Positions 1 through 5,558 of a stretch of DNA of 7,939 nt are shown in pieces. The stretch spans positions 1 through 7,939 of the forward strand of contig JBJSXB010000013.1 in assembly GCA_046086245.1 (NCBI GenBank), read 5' to 3'. The position numbers and the translations under genes were made by a program. The notes beneath the pieces are model-generated. The model worked only from the letters and a program-made list of their open reading frames with translations, ran no database searches and was not told where the DNA came from. The first letter of the stretch is position 1, and each line of letters starts with the position of its first letter. The stretch is from F1-20-MAGs016 sp046086245. Lineage in GTDB: Bacteria; Planctomycetota; Planctomycetia; Pirellulales; UBA1268.

Positions 1-435
1 ATCGCGGCGGGGGCGCACTGCTGCATGATCGGCGGGCTCTTGGCCGGTGTCGCCGAGAGTCCGGGGCAGACCGTCCTGTATCAGGGCAGGACCTTCAAGT
101 CCTATCGTGGGATGGGATCCCTCGGCGCGATGGTGCAGGGATCGAGCGAGCGGTACCGCCAGCGGTCCACGGGGCGCGGGCGTGACAAACTGGTGCCGGA
201 AGGGGTCGAGGGACGCGTGCCTTTCAAGGGGCCGCTGAGCGTGTTCGTCTACCAGCTCGTCGGCGGCCTACGGGCCGGCATGGGCTACTGCGGCACGCGA
301 TCGATCGACGAACTCCGGCGGGATGGTCGGTTTATCCAGGTCTCCGCGGCCGCCGTCCGTGAAAGCCATCCCCATGACATCGTCATCACGCAGGAAGCTC
401 CCAACTACTCCGTGGAGCACAAACAGGGCGACTGA
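1..435 (+). CDS. guaB: IMP dehydrogenase, C-terminal part (5' end outside window)
   Basis: This is the 3' portion (144 codons and the stop) of inosine-5'-monophosphate dehydrogenase, the cytoplasmic NAD-dependent enzyme converting IMP to XMP, the committed step of GMP synthesis. The frame is open from base 1, so the gene begins to the left of the window. Visible family landmarks are the end of the TIM barrel with an MIGGLLAG strand/loop, the IMP-binding segment YRGMGSLGAM, the mobile-flap pair Arg-Tyr in SSERY, the KLVPEGVEGRVPFKG flap/monovalent-cation segment, GGLRAGMGYCG, and the terminal ESHPHDIVITQEAPNYS. The catalytic cysteine loop and the CBS domains, if present, lie upstream and cannot be judged. 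The protein ends about where bacterial GuaB proteins end, with a short polar tail (VEHKQGD). The next gene probably starts inside its last 62 bases. The identification is secure because the motifs run almost without a break. Confidence 0.96.
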   Translation: MAAGAHCCMIGGLLAGVAESPGQTVLYQGRTFKSYRGMGSLGAMVQGSSERYRQRSTGRGRDKLVPEGVEGRVPFKGPLSVFVYQLVGGLRAGMGYCGTRSIDELRRDGRFIQVSAAAVRESHPHDIVITQEAPNYSVEHKQGD

Positions 436-1132
436 CCCGTCGGCGCTCGCCGTGTTCCTGCTCGCCGCGCTGCTTTGGCCCGGCGCCGCCGTCGCCGTGG
501 TCTTCGACGCGCCTGATCCCGTCGCGGCCATCCATTTCCAGCAGCGCGAATTCCAGCAGCGCGAAACGGTGCCCCGCGACGCCGGGTCGCGCGCCGGCAC
601 GAACAGGCGGGACGACGACCGCGTCGCCCCCGGCAAACGCGCGGCGAAGGATCCCTGCGCGGAAGCCGCCGCCGCCTGCCGCGACGCCCTCGACGAGCTC
701 AAGGACGATGGCCTGGCGTCGATCGATCTCGACATCCGCGTCCGGGGACGGGCGGGCAACGATTACCCGTGCGAGTGCCGCCTCGAGGGGCAGACGTTCC
801 AGCAGCGGCGATTCGCCTCGACGACGATGACGTGGAAGGCCACTGGGGTCTGCCACAAGCCCCTCTATTTCGAGGATTGGAACCTGGAGCGGTACGGCCA
901 CAGCCACGGATGGCTCGCCGACCCCTTCGTCTCGGCGGCCCACTTCTTCGTGACGTTGCCGGTCCTTCCCTACAAGACGGGTGTCGAGTTGCCGTGGGAA
1001 TGCGTCTACCCGCTCGGCTACTACCGCCCCGGCAGCTGCGCGCCGTGGACCTGCCCCGCCCCGCCGATCAGCCCGCGTGGTTTCGCGGTCCAGGCGGCCA
1101 CGATCACCGGGGCGGTGTTCCTGCTTCCCTGA
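374..1132 (+). CDS. Exported Cys-rich protein of unknown function
   Basis: I do not recognise a characterised family, though the C-terminal half resembles proteins I associate with planctomycetes. From ATG 374 it has 252 residues. After a polar, basic leader (1-23), a hydrophobic stretch (about 24-36) ends in an AVA signal-peptidase site near residue 41, so export is likely. Residues 42-92 are variable, polar and contain a tandem FQQRE repeat. Residues 93-252 look folded and hold eight cysteines (95, 102, 133, 135, 160, 210, 222, 227), suggesting disulfides or metal binding. This part is rich in aromatics and Gly/Pro: HKPLYFEDWNLERYGHSHGW, SAAHFFVTLPVLPY, YPLGYYRPGSCAPW. No catalytic motif was recognised. 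The frame stays open back to 323, but ATG 374 keeps the signal peptide without the extra residues. GTG 452 is a poorer choice because it removes the basic leader. There is no clear Shine-Dalgarno. The start overlaps guaB by 62 bases, so coupling is possible. Confidence 0.72.
   Translation: MTSSSRRKLPTTPWSTNRATDPSALAVFLLAALLWPGAAVAVVFDAPDPVAAIHFQQREFQQRETVPRDAGSRAGTNRRDDDRVAPGKRAAKDPCAEAAAACRDALDELKDDGLASIDLDIRVRGRAGNDYPCECRLEGQTFQQRRFASTTMTWKATGVCHKPLYFEDWNLERYGHSHGWLADPFVSAAHFFVTLPVLPYKTGVELPWECVYPLGYYRPGSCAPWTCPAPPISPRGFAVQAATITGAVFLLP
536..565 (+). repeat. Perfect tandem 15-bp repeat (two copies)
   Basis: The 15-base unit TTCCAGCAGCGCGAA occurs at 536-550 and again at 551-565 without a mismatch, encoding FQQRE twice in the variable region after the signal peptide of the exported Cys-rich protein. 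A close relative of the unit (TTCCAGCAGCGGCGA) recurs at 797-811, encoding FQQRR. The length is a multiple of three, so copy-number change would not break the frame. Confidence 0.85.
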
Positions 1133-1175
1133 CGTCCCGGCGCACGGTGATCGGCCGCACCGCGGCGACGGCTGG

Positions 1176-1874
1176 TCAGCGCGGCTTGCGCACGGTGGCG
1201 ATGTAGGCGTAGCGTCTCGCGACCGATGCGAAGCTCACCTCCGCCCGGCCGCTGGCGCCAAGCGCCGTCAGGGCGTCGTGCACCTCCGGGCGGTAGTGCA
1301 CGTGGAACAGTGCCAGCCAGCGCTTCAGTCCGGCGGCGAACCAGGCGGGCAGATCCTTCTGGTCCCAGAAATCGACGATCAAAAGCGCGCCACCGGGGCG
1401 AAGCGCGGCCAGTGCCGCGTCGATCGCGCCCGGCCAGGTGGGCACCATCGACAGGCAGTACGAGAAGAAGATCGTGTCGAAAGGATCCGTTCGGCCGAAC
1501 GTGCGGCCCGGGTCGAGCTCCTCCGCCAACCCCTGCCGGAGGACGATGTCCCGACCCAACGCGCCCCCGACTCCCGCGCGGGAGATGCTGGCGGCCGCCG
1601 TGTCGAGCATTTCCTGGGAGGCGTCGAGGCCGTAGAGGCGCCCGGGGTGTGGGCGGCGTGCGAGTTGGATCAGGTTGCGAGCGGTCCCGCACCCCACCTC
1701 CAGCGTAGCGGTGTCCGGGCCGGTCGGCACGTCGGCGAGCATGCGGTCACGGCCGAGCAGATAGTAGCGCCGCGTGAAGTCGTAGACGTGCCGCGTGAGC
1801 CGGTACATCCGGTCCATCGCCGCCGCCTGATCCCCGTGCCGGACGTCGTCGGTGGGCGCGGCTGGACGGCTCAT
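1176..1874 (-). CDS. btaB: BtaB-type SAM-dependent N-methyltransferase of betaine-lipid synthesis
   Basis: The 232-residue protein is a class I S-adenosylmethionine methyltransferase. Motif I is LEVGCGTARN (58-67), the acidic ribose-binding strand end is YGLDAS (81-86), motif IV is FDTIFFSYCLSM (132-143), and the post-motif LRPGGALLIVDFWDQKD spans 158-174. The fold alone is generic. The specific call comes from its place directly after btaA with an ATGA overlap (1871-1874), and from the N-terminal MDRMYRLTRHVYDFTRRYYLLGRD-like segment (20-43), which fits BtaB-type enzymes. In the known pathway BtaB adds three methyl groups to the homoserine amine of diacylglyceryl-homoserine, giving DGTS, at the membrane surface. 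The length is close to bacterial BtaB (roughly 210 residues). A GGGGAGG sequence lies only 2 bases before the start, unusually close, so translation probably depends on reinitiation after btaA. Met20 is an alternative start. Confidence 0.87.
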   Translation of the reverse strand: MSRPAAPTDDVRHGDQAAAMDRMYRLTRHVYDFTRRYYLLGRDRMLADVPTGPDTATLEVGCGTARNLIQLARRPHPGRLYGLDASQEMLDTAAASISRAGVGGALGRDIVLRQGLAEELDPGRTFGRTDPFDTIFFSYCLSMVPTWPGAIDAALAALRPGGALLIVDFWDQKDLPAWFAAGLKRWLALFHVHYRPEVHDALTALGASGRAEVSFASVARRYAYIATVRKPR

Positions 1875-3154
1875 GACCTCCCCGCGGCGGCGGGCGCCTT
1901 CTCGTACAGATGGAACATGCCGTAAATCGCCGACCGGTCGGCCCGGTGCAGGCGTCGGCTCGCTTCGTCGCGGTAGACGAAGTGCGCCGCGGTGGACGGC
2001 GAGAGTGCGGATTCCACCGGCGACAATTCACCGGCGGTGCGGAAGATCACCCGCGTGTCGGGCGCCCCGACCCGGGCGATCGCGGTCCACAGGTCGTCGA
2101 TCACGCGGGGCGGCATCCAATCCTGACTGTCGAGCAGGATGAAGCCGTTGAGGCTCCCGGGGGCCGCGGTGGCGAGGTAGTCGGTGAGCGATGCGACGTG
2201 GGTCTCGACACGGTCGACGGTCTCGCGGAGCGTCTGGTAGTGCTCCTCCTTGAGATAGTCGGGGATCGCCCGACGCCGCTCGTGGTCATAGCGCCGCCCG
2301 AAGGCCTGCCAGGCGAAATAGTTGTCGTCCATCGGGAATCCACAGGCCAGGCGTCGGACCCGCTCGCGGTAGGTGTCGAAGAGCTTGGCGCCGTCGTTGC
2401 CACTCTCGCGCAGCATCGCCTCGTGCTGGCTGGGCGGGATGCCGAGGCTGTAGACGGCGACGGGCTGGCGTCCCAGCCAGCGGATCAGCCGATTCTGGAA
2501 CAGCGGGTCGAAGACCTCGTCGAAGATCCGCTCCTGGTCGGCACGGCTGCGGGCGGCGAGCAACCGCGAGGGATCGCGGCGGATCGTCTTTGCGATCCCG
2601 TGGACCACGCGGAAGAACTGGCCAAGTTTCGCCCGGTCGTAGAGGCCGCTTTGGAAGTAGCCGATCCGCTTCGGGCCGAGTTTCCGCCCGGGCCAGTCGC
2701 TCGTCTCCCAGAAGGACCGGGTGAGCGGGTCGAGGTGGTCGCGGAGGTAGCGGTGGTAATGGGCGACGTTGTCGCGGTGCCGGCCGTGGCCGAAGAAGTC
2801 GTAGAAGGCTTCGTAGCTGGGCAGATGACGGACCGCCGCCAGTTTCAGCCGCAGCAGCGCCATGTGGTTGGCGTTGAGATCGACGGCGACGATCTTCTCC
2901 GGCCGGTGGACCAAGTAATTGAGGACGTTGCAGCCACCGCTGGAGATCGTCAACAGACGGGAGTGGGAACCGAGGCCGAGCGCCTCCGCATCCACCCGCG
3001 GATCCTCCCAGATCTGGTTGTAGACGAACCCGCGGAACCAGAGGGTGAACATCCGCTCGAGCATGCCGCGCTTGCTCGCCAGCCGATGGTGATGGACCGC
3101 CGTGCTCAATCGAGCCTGATTCCCGGGCAGCGTGGACGGAACGGTGGAGGACAT
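1871..3154 (-). CDS. btaA: BtaA, SAM:diacylglycerol 3-amino-3-carboxypropyltransferase (DUF3419 family)
   Basis: The 427-residue protein matches the BtaA/DUF3419 family, which transfers the 3-amino-3-carboxypropyl group of S-adenosylmethionine to the free hydroxyl of diacylglycerol, the first step of betaine-lipid (DGTS) synthesis. Diagnostic segments are NQIWEDPRVD (46-55), the SAM-binding motif LTISSGGCNVLNYL (68-81), AVDLNANHMALLRLKLAA (90-107), the second conserved block GFILLDSQDWMP (337-348) and RVIFRTAG (368-375). The length is normal for the family (about 400-430). ATG 3154 is chosen because the family-like N-terminal helix (LSTAVHHHRL, 16-25) follows at once. Starting at Met31 would remove it. 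No good Shine-Dalgarno is visible. It forms an operon with btaB by a 4-base overlap. Elsewhere btaAB is often induced by phosphate starvation, but I see no Pho-box-like direct repeat upstream here. No transmembrane segment is evident, so it is expected to be a peripheral membrane enzyme. Confidence 0.94.
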   Translation of the reverse strand: MSSTVPSTLPGNQARLSTAVHHHRLASKRGMLERMFTLWFRGFVYNQIWEDPRVDAEALGLGSHSRLLTISSGGCNVLNYLVHRPEKIVAVDLNANHMALLRLKLAAVRHLPSYEAFYDFFGHGRHRDNVAHYHRYLRDHLDPLTRSFWETSDWPGRKLGPKRIGYFQSGLYDRAKLGQFFRVVHGIAKTIRRDPSRLLAARSRADQERIFDEVFDPLFQNRLIRWLGRQPVAVYSLGIPPSQHEAMLRESGNDGAKLFDTYRERVRRLACGFPMDDNYFAWQAFGRRYDHERRRAIPDYLKEEHYQTLRETVDRVETHVASLTDYLATAAPGSLNGFILLDSQDWMPPRVIDDLWTAIARVGAPDTRVIFRTAGELSPVESALSPSTAAHFVYRDEASRRLHRADRSAIYGMFHLYEKAPAAAGRS

Positions 3155-3223
3155 GAGCGGCGAGATCCCGGGAGCGTCGGGGGACGGCGACCGGCGTGCC
3201 GCTCACCCCTCCGATGGACCCCC

Positions 3224-3229
3224 AGTGTA
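3224..3229 (-). promoter_or_regulatory. Possible -10 element for btaAB
   Basis: On the minus strand TACACT (four of six matches to TATAAT) lies about 70 bases before the btaA start, in the context GGCTACACTGGG. No -35 match exists at 16-18 bases upstream. It is the best AT-containing hexamer in the gap and resembles the hexamer before the next upstream gene, but the evidence is weak. Confidence 0.22.
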
Positions 3230-3317
3230 GCCATCGGGGGCGGGGCCACCGCGCCCGCGGCGACGGCGACCCACCGGCGGCGCGGGGAAACCGCTTTTCA
3301 CCCGGCCCGATCGTTCC

Positions 3318-3340
3318 GGTCGCGGCGACCGTGCCGGCAC
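3318..3340. repeat. Two adjacent short palindromes in the btaA upstream gap
   Basis: GGTCGC-G-GCGACC (3318-3330) is a perfect 6+1+6 inverted repeat. It is followed at once by the perfect 10-base palindrome GTGCCGGCAC (3331-3340). Both lie in the non-coding gap 3155-3411 between btaA and the upstream minus-strand gene. Short GC palindromes arise by chance in such DNA, so a binding-site role is only a possibility. Confidence 0.4.
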
Positions 3341-3360
3341 CGCCGCTGGCAGCCGGCCGG

Positions 3361-3406
3361 CCCGGCGGCCACCGGACGCGGTCGACGCGTCCGGGCGCCC
3401 GCCGGG
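3361..3406 (-). terminator. Strong two-part hairpin just after the 598-residue gene; candidate 3' end or terminator without U-tract
   Basis: Five bases past the stop codon of the minus-strand gene lies a long stem. The inner arms CCGGACGCG (3372-3380) and CGCGTCCGG (3386-3394) match perfectly over 9 bp around a 5-base loop. Outer arms CCCGGCGG (3361-3368) and CCGCCGGG (3399-3406) add 8 bp across small internal loops of 3 and 4 bases. On the minus strand no T-run follows, so this is not a classic intrinsic terminator. It could be a U-less hairpin terminator or a barrier protecting the 3' end before Rho-dependent termination. The position is the main argument. Confidence 0.5.
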
Positions 3407-3411
3407 TGTCG

Positions 3412-5208
3412 TCAGCGCCGCGGGGCGGCGGGCAGCACCGGCGGCGGCGCGGTCTGGTCGGTCGTCGAGCGGAGCAACGCCGACGCGTCGGTCAGCGCCC
3501 GGCCCAGGGCCACGATCGTCGCCTCGGCGTCGGCCAGTTCCCGCGTCGCGGCGGCCGTGCGGAGCGCAAAGCGTTCGGCGACCGCGCGGGCGGCCTCGGT
3601 GTCGGCTTTCCACTGCACCTCGTCCGCCTCGAGTTCCTCCTGCTCCTGACGGCGCAGCTTCAGTTCGGCGAGTTCGTTGTTGCGTGCCTGGCCGAGTTGC
3701 TCCGTCATCGAGCGGATCGAGGCGATGTCGTCGGCGAGGATCTGCCGATTGATGACCAGGCCGCGGGCCGACACCGGGAGTTGCGTACCGGCGGCGTCGA
3801 ACGTGCCGGCACCGCGCAGCGCCGTGTATCCATCGGCGAGCGGGCGCCGGTAGACGATCTGGCCCATCGTCGCGACTCCCTGGGCGACGAGCGCTCGGGC
3901 GGTGTCGAGGTCGAACTGGGCGCTGGCTCCGGCGGGAAACTCGAGCGCCGCTCCCTGCGGTCGGGGAAAGGTGTGGCTCTGCGTGAAGGTGACCGTCGCC
4001 CAATAGAGGCCGGGGGGAATGACCCATGCCGACGTGTATTCGGCCCCGCTGGCGCGCAGGGCGGCGAGTTGCTCGATCGGAAACGCGGCCACCGTCTCCC
4101 CTTTGCGGAACCGCGACGTCGTGCCATCGGGCCAGCGGTACTCGTGGTCGCGCCCGAAGGTCACGCGTGCCCAGCGCACGCCGTGGGGCGCGTCGGGGGC
4201 GACCAGCGGATCGATCACTTCGACGGGTGCTTCGGCCGCAGTTTCGCCGGCGGGAGCCGCAGTTGCATCCTCCGCCACCGCGCCGGGTGCCGCAGCTTCA
4301 CCACCGAGCGGACGGTCGTGGAGACGCACCTGCTCGAGCCGCTCCTCGATGTGTTTGAGCATCGACTCGGGGTCGATCCGCCGTTGGCCGGGCATGATCC
4401 CCGTGCCGGGGTCGGTCGGCACGTCGACGACCGGGGCCGCCGTGGCGCCGTCCGCGGCTGCATCGCCGCCGGCTGCGTCGCCGCCGGCTTCGTCTCCGGT
4501 GGTCGCGGGAGCGGCGTTATCGGCGGGAAGAGTGAGGCCGGGGGGCAGCAGCGTGCGCGAAAAGGCGATCGCCCGATCGACCGGCAATGTCTCGTAGACG
4601 TCGACCGCGTCGCGCGGTTCAGCCCAGAGCTTGGCGTCGGTGGCGTCGGGGATCGACAGCGGCGAGACCGAAAGCAGGTTGCGATCGACGGTTTCGACCC
4701 GGAACGCACCGAGGTATCGACCCCCCTGCTCCACGGGACGGCGGTCGAACAGGTAGAGCTCGGCGCCGGGGTTGAGGGTCGTGCTCTCCAGCCCCTCGAT
4801 CGACAGCGTCGCCGCCCGCCCCTGTGCGGGCGGCGTGAAAGCGGCGTTGTCCCAGTGACGCCCCCGCCACGTGTTGATCCGCTCGCGCACCCGCTGCCAG
4901 CGAGCCCGCTCCTGTTCGAGCGCCGCCAGGCTCTTCGCGGAGGAGTCGGGACGCAGATTCGTGCCGCCCGCCGGCACGAGGGCGTCACGCTCGCGGGCGA
5001 GGTTCGTCTCGTACGTCTTGATGATGGCACGCCAGGACCGCTCGCGCTGACCGAGCATCGCGATCAGGAAGAACGCCCCCAGCGCCGAAAGCAGCACGAG
5101 CCAACCGGCGGCGACGGTCCCCCAGTTCCAGCCCTTGTGGCCGATGCCCAGCGCGATCGCGCCCAGCAGGAAGACGATTCCGACGATCGCCAGCAGGATC
5201 AGCGTCAT
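3412..5208 (-). CDS. Two-TM coiled-coil protein with a duplicated beta-rich module, unknown function
   Basis: I recognise no characterised family. The 598-residue protein opens with two hydrophobic helices (about 2-23 and 31-52, the first lacking a cleavage site), so it is probably anchored in the inner membrane. A charged helical part (53-115) follows, with possible coiled coil at 92-112. A beta-rich region (about 130-222) contains ELYLFDRRPVEQGGRYLGAF. Two Ala/Gly/Asp low-complexity linkers (about 229-268 and 300-333) flank a helix (280-296). Next comes a duplicated module (346-389 and 403-445, both starting WAxVTF). The C-terminal part (about 489-585) is heavily charged and probably coiled coil, ending in a Pro-rich tail. 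Start ATG 5208 is supported by GAGGG six bases upstream. The gene is separated from btaA by 257 bases and is probably transcribed alone. A scaffold or structural role is a guess from architecture only. That this is a real gene is supported by its length, RBS, TM segments and duplication. Confidence 0.85.
   Translation of the reverse strand: MTLILLAIVGIVFLLGAIALGIGHKGWNWGTVAAGWLVLLSALGAFFLIAMLGQRERSWRAIIKTYETNLARERDALVPAGGTNLRPDSSAKSLAALEQERARWQRVRERINTWRGRHWDNAAFTPPAQGRAATLSIEGLESTTLNPGAELYLFDRRPVEQGGRYLGAFRVETVDRNLLSVSPLSIPDATDAKLWAEPRDAVDVYETLPVDRAIAFSRTLLPPGLTLPADNAAPATTGDEAGGDAAGGDAAADGATAAPVVDVPTDPGTGIMPGQRRIDPESMLKHIEERLEQVRLHDRPLGGEAAAPGAVAEDATAAPAGETAAEAPVEVIDPLVAPDAPHGVRWARVTFGRDHEYRWPDGTTSRFRKGETVAAFPIEQLAALRASGAEYTSAWVIPPGLYWATVTFTQSHTFPRPQGAALEFPAGASAQFDLDTARALVAQGVATMGQIVYRRPLADGYTALRGAGTFDAAGTQLPVSARGLVINRQILADDIASIRSMTEQLGQARNNELAELKLRRQEQEELEADEVQWKADTEAARAVAERFALRTAAATRELADAEATIVALGRALTDASALLRSTTDQTAPPPVLPAAPRR
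4460..4504 (-). repeat. In-frame 15-bp tandem repeat coding an Ala/Gly/Asp linker
   Basis: Copies at 4460-4474 and 4475-4489 (plus-strand unit GCGTCGCCGCCGGCT) differ by one base, and a degenerate third copy continues at 4490-4504. They encode the GDEAGGDAAGGDAA linker of the two-TM coiled-coil protein. The linker length could vary between strains by slippage without a frameshift. Confidence 0.7.
4810..4835. repeat. Perfect 10-bp inverted repeat inside a coding region
   Basis: Arms CGCCGCCCGC (4810-4819) and GCGGGCGGCG (4826-4835) are perfectly complementary around a 6-base loop. They sit inside the 598-residue gene at the codons for about residues 125-133. No T-run follows on either strand. 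It may be only a by-product of GC-rich Pro/Ala/Arg codons, but in mRNA it would be a very stable hairpin. Confidence 0.6.
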
Positions 5209-5265
5209 GCATCACCCTCGATGGAGACTGGTGGTGCCGTGCGAGGCGCGACCGGTTCGGAGCGG

Positions 5266-5271
5266 AGTATA
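5266..5271 (-). promoter_or_regulatory. Likely -10 element for the 598-residue gene
   Basis: On the minus strand TATACT (five of six to TATAAT) occurs in the context GGCTATACTCCG, about 58 bases before the start codon, in otherwise very GC-rich DNA. No -35 match is seen at normal spacing. The leader would be about 50 bases. Confidence 0.42.
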
Positions 5272-5338
5272 GCCCCCTCCCCCACGCCCACGGCGAGAGC
5301 GATTTCAGGGCGTTCCCGCCTGATCCGCCCGTGGTCGT

Positions 5339-5440
5339 GCGCGTCGTCGACGGGCGACGCGCCTCGCGACAGCGTCGTCCGGCGACGACGCCACCACCCC
5401 CCGTGGGTCGGCCCGACCCGGCTCCCGGAGTGGGGTGGTG
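5339..5440. repeat. Three back-to-back inverted repeats upstream of the sigma gene
   Basis: Three perfect inverted repeats follow each other. The first has arms GCGCGTCG (5339-5346) and CGACGCGC (5355-5362) with an 8-base loop. The second has arms GCGTCGTC (5372-5379) and GACGACGC (5384-5391) with a 4-base CGGC loop. The third has arms CACCACCCC (5392-5400) and GGGGTGGTG (5432-5440), enclosing a 7+1+7 palindrome GGGTCGG-C-CCGACCC (5405-5419). No T-runs follow. If transcription of the sigma gene begins upstream, these would form a structured leader; otherwise they may be protein-binding sites. Confidence 0.7.
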
Positions 5441-5545
5441 AGGATTCGCCGGGTGATGCCGCCCGCCGGAGGGGAAACGGCGCCGCCGGCACCCTTCTTG
5501 CACCGGGCAAGGACGGCACGCGGACCCCGCCGCGCGTCGCCCACC

Positions 5546-5556
5546 GTGGAGTCCAC
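5546..5556 (+). promoter_or_regulatory. RBS of the sigma gene inside a short palindrome
   Basis: GGAG (5548-5551) lies 7 bases before ATG 5559 and fixes that start. It is embedded in the 5+1+5 inverted repeat GTGGA-G-TCCAC (5546-5556). A loop of one base cannot form a hairpin as written, so sequestration would need another partner; a dimeric protein site is possible but unproven. Confidence 0.55.
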
Positions 5557-5558
5557 CG

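Larger units (their letters stand above)
5209..5558. other. Divergent intergenic region between the 598-residue gene and the sigma gene
   Basis: I support no gene in these 350 bases; frames crossing it are shadows of the neighbours. It must hold promoters for both divergent genes. Its left part contains the RBS (5215-5219) and a TATACT hexamer (5266-5271) for the minus-strand gene. The middle (5339-5440) is packed with inverted repeats. The right part ends in the sigma-gene RBS GGAG (5548-5551). I find no convincing -35/-10 pair for the sigma gene. Confidence 0.75.

Noticed and set aside
1145..1162. CGGTG/CACCG stem between the exported-protein gene and btaB
   Set aside because: It has only 5 bp with an 8-base loop and no T-run, too weak to call a bidirectional terminator.
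3155..3230. Pho-box search upstream of btaA
   Set aside because: btaAB is often PhoB-controlled elsewhere, but I find no CTGTCAT-like direct repeats in the gap, so no operator is annotated.
3284..3303. GGGGAAA / TTTCACCC imperfect hairpin
   Set aside because: It has 7 bp with a bulge, far from any stop codon compared with the much stronger stem at 3361-3406, and no T-run.
1910..3649. 579-codon plus-strand open frame opposite btaA
   Set aside because: It is an exact antisense shadow of btaA, whose family motifs are unmistakable, and it runs past the btaA start into non-coding DNA with a composition shift.
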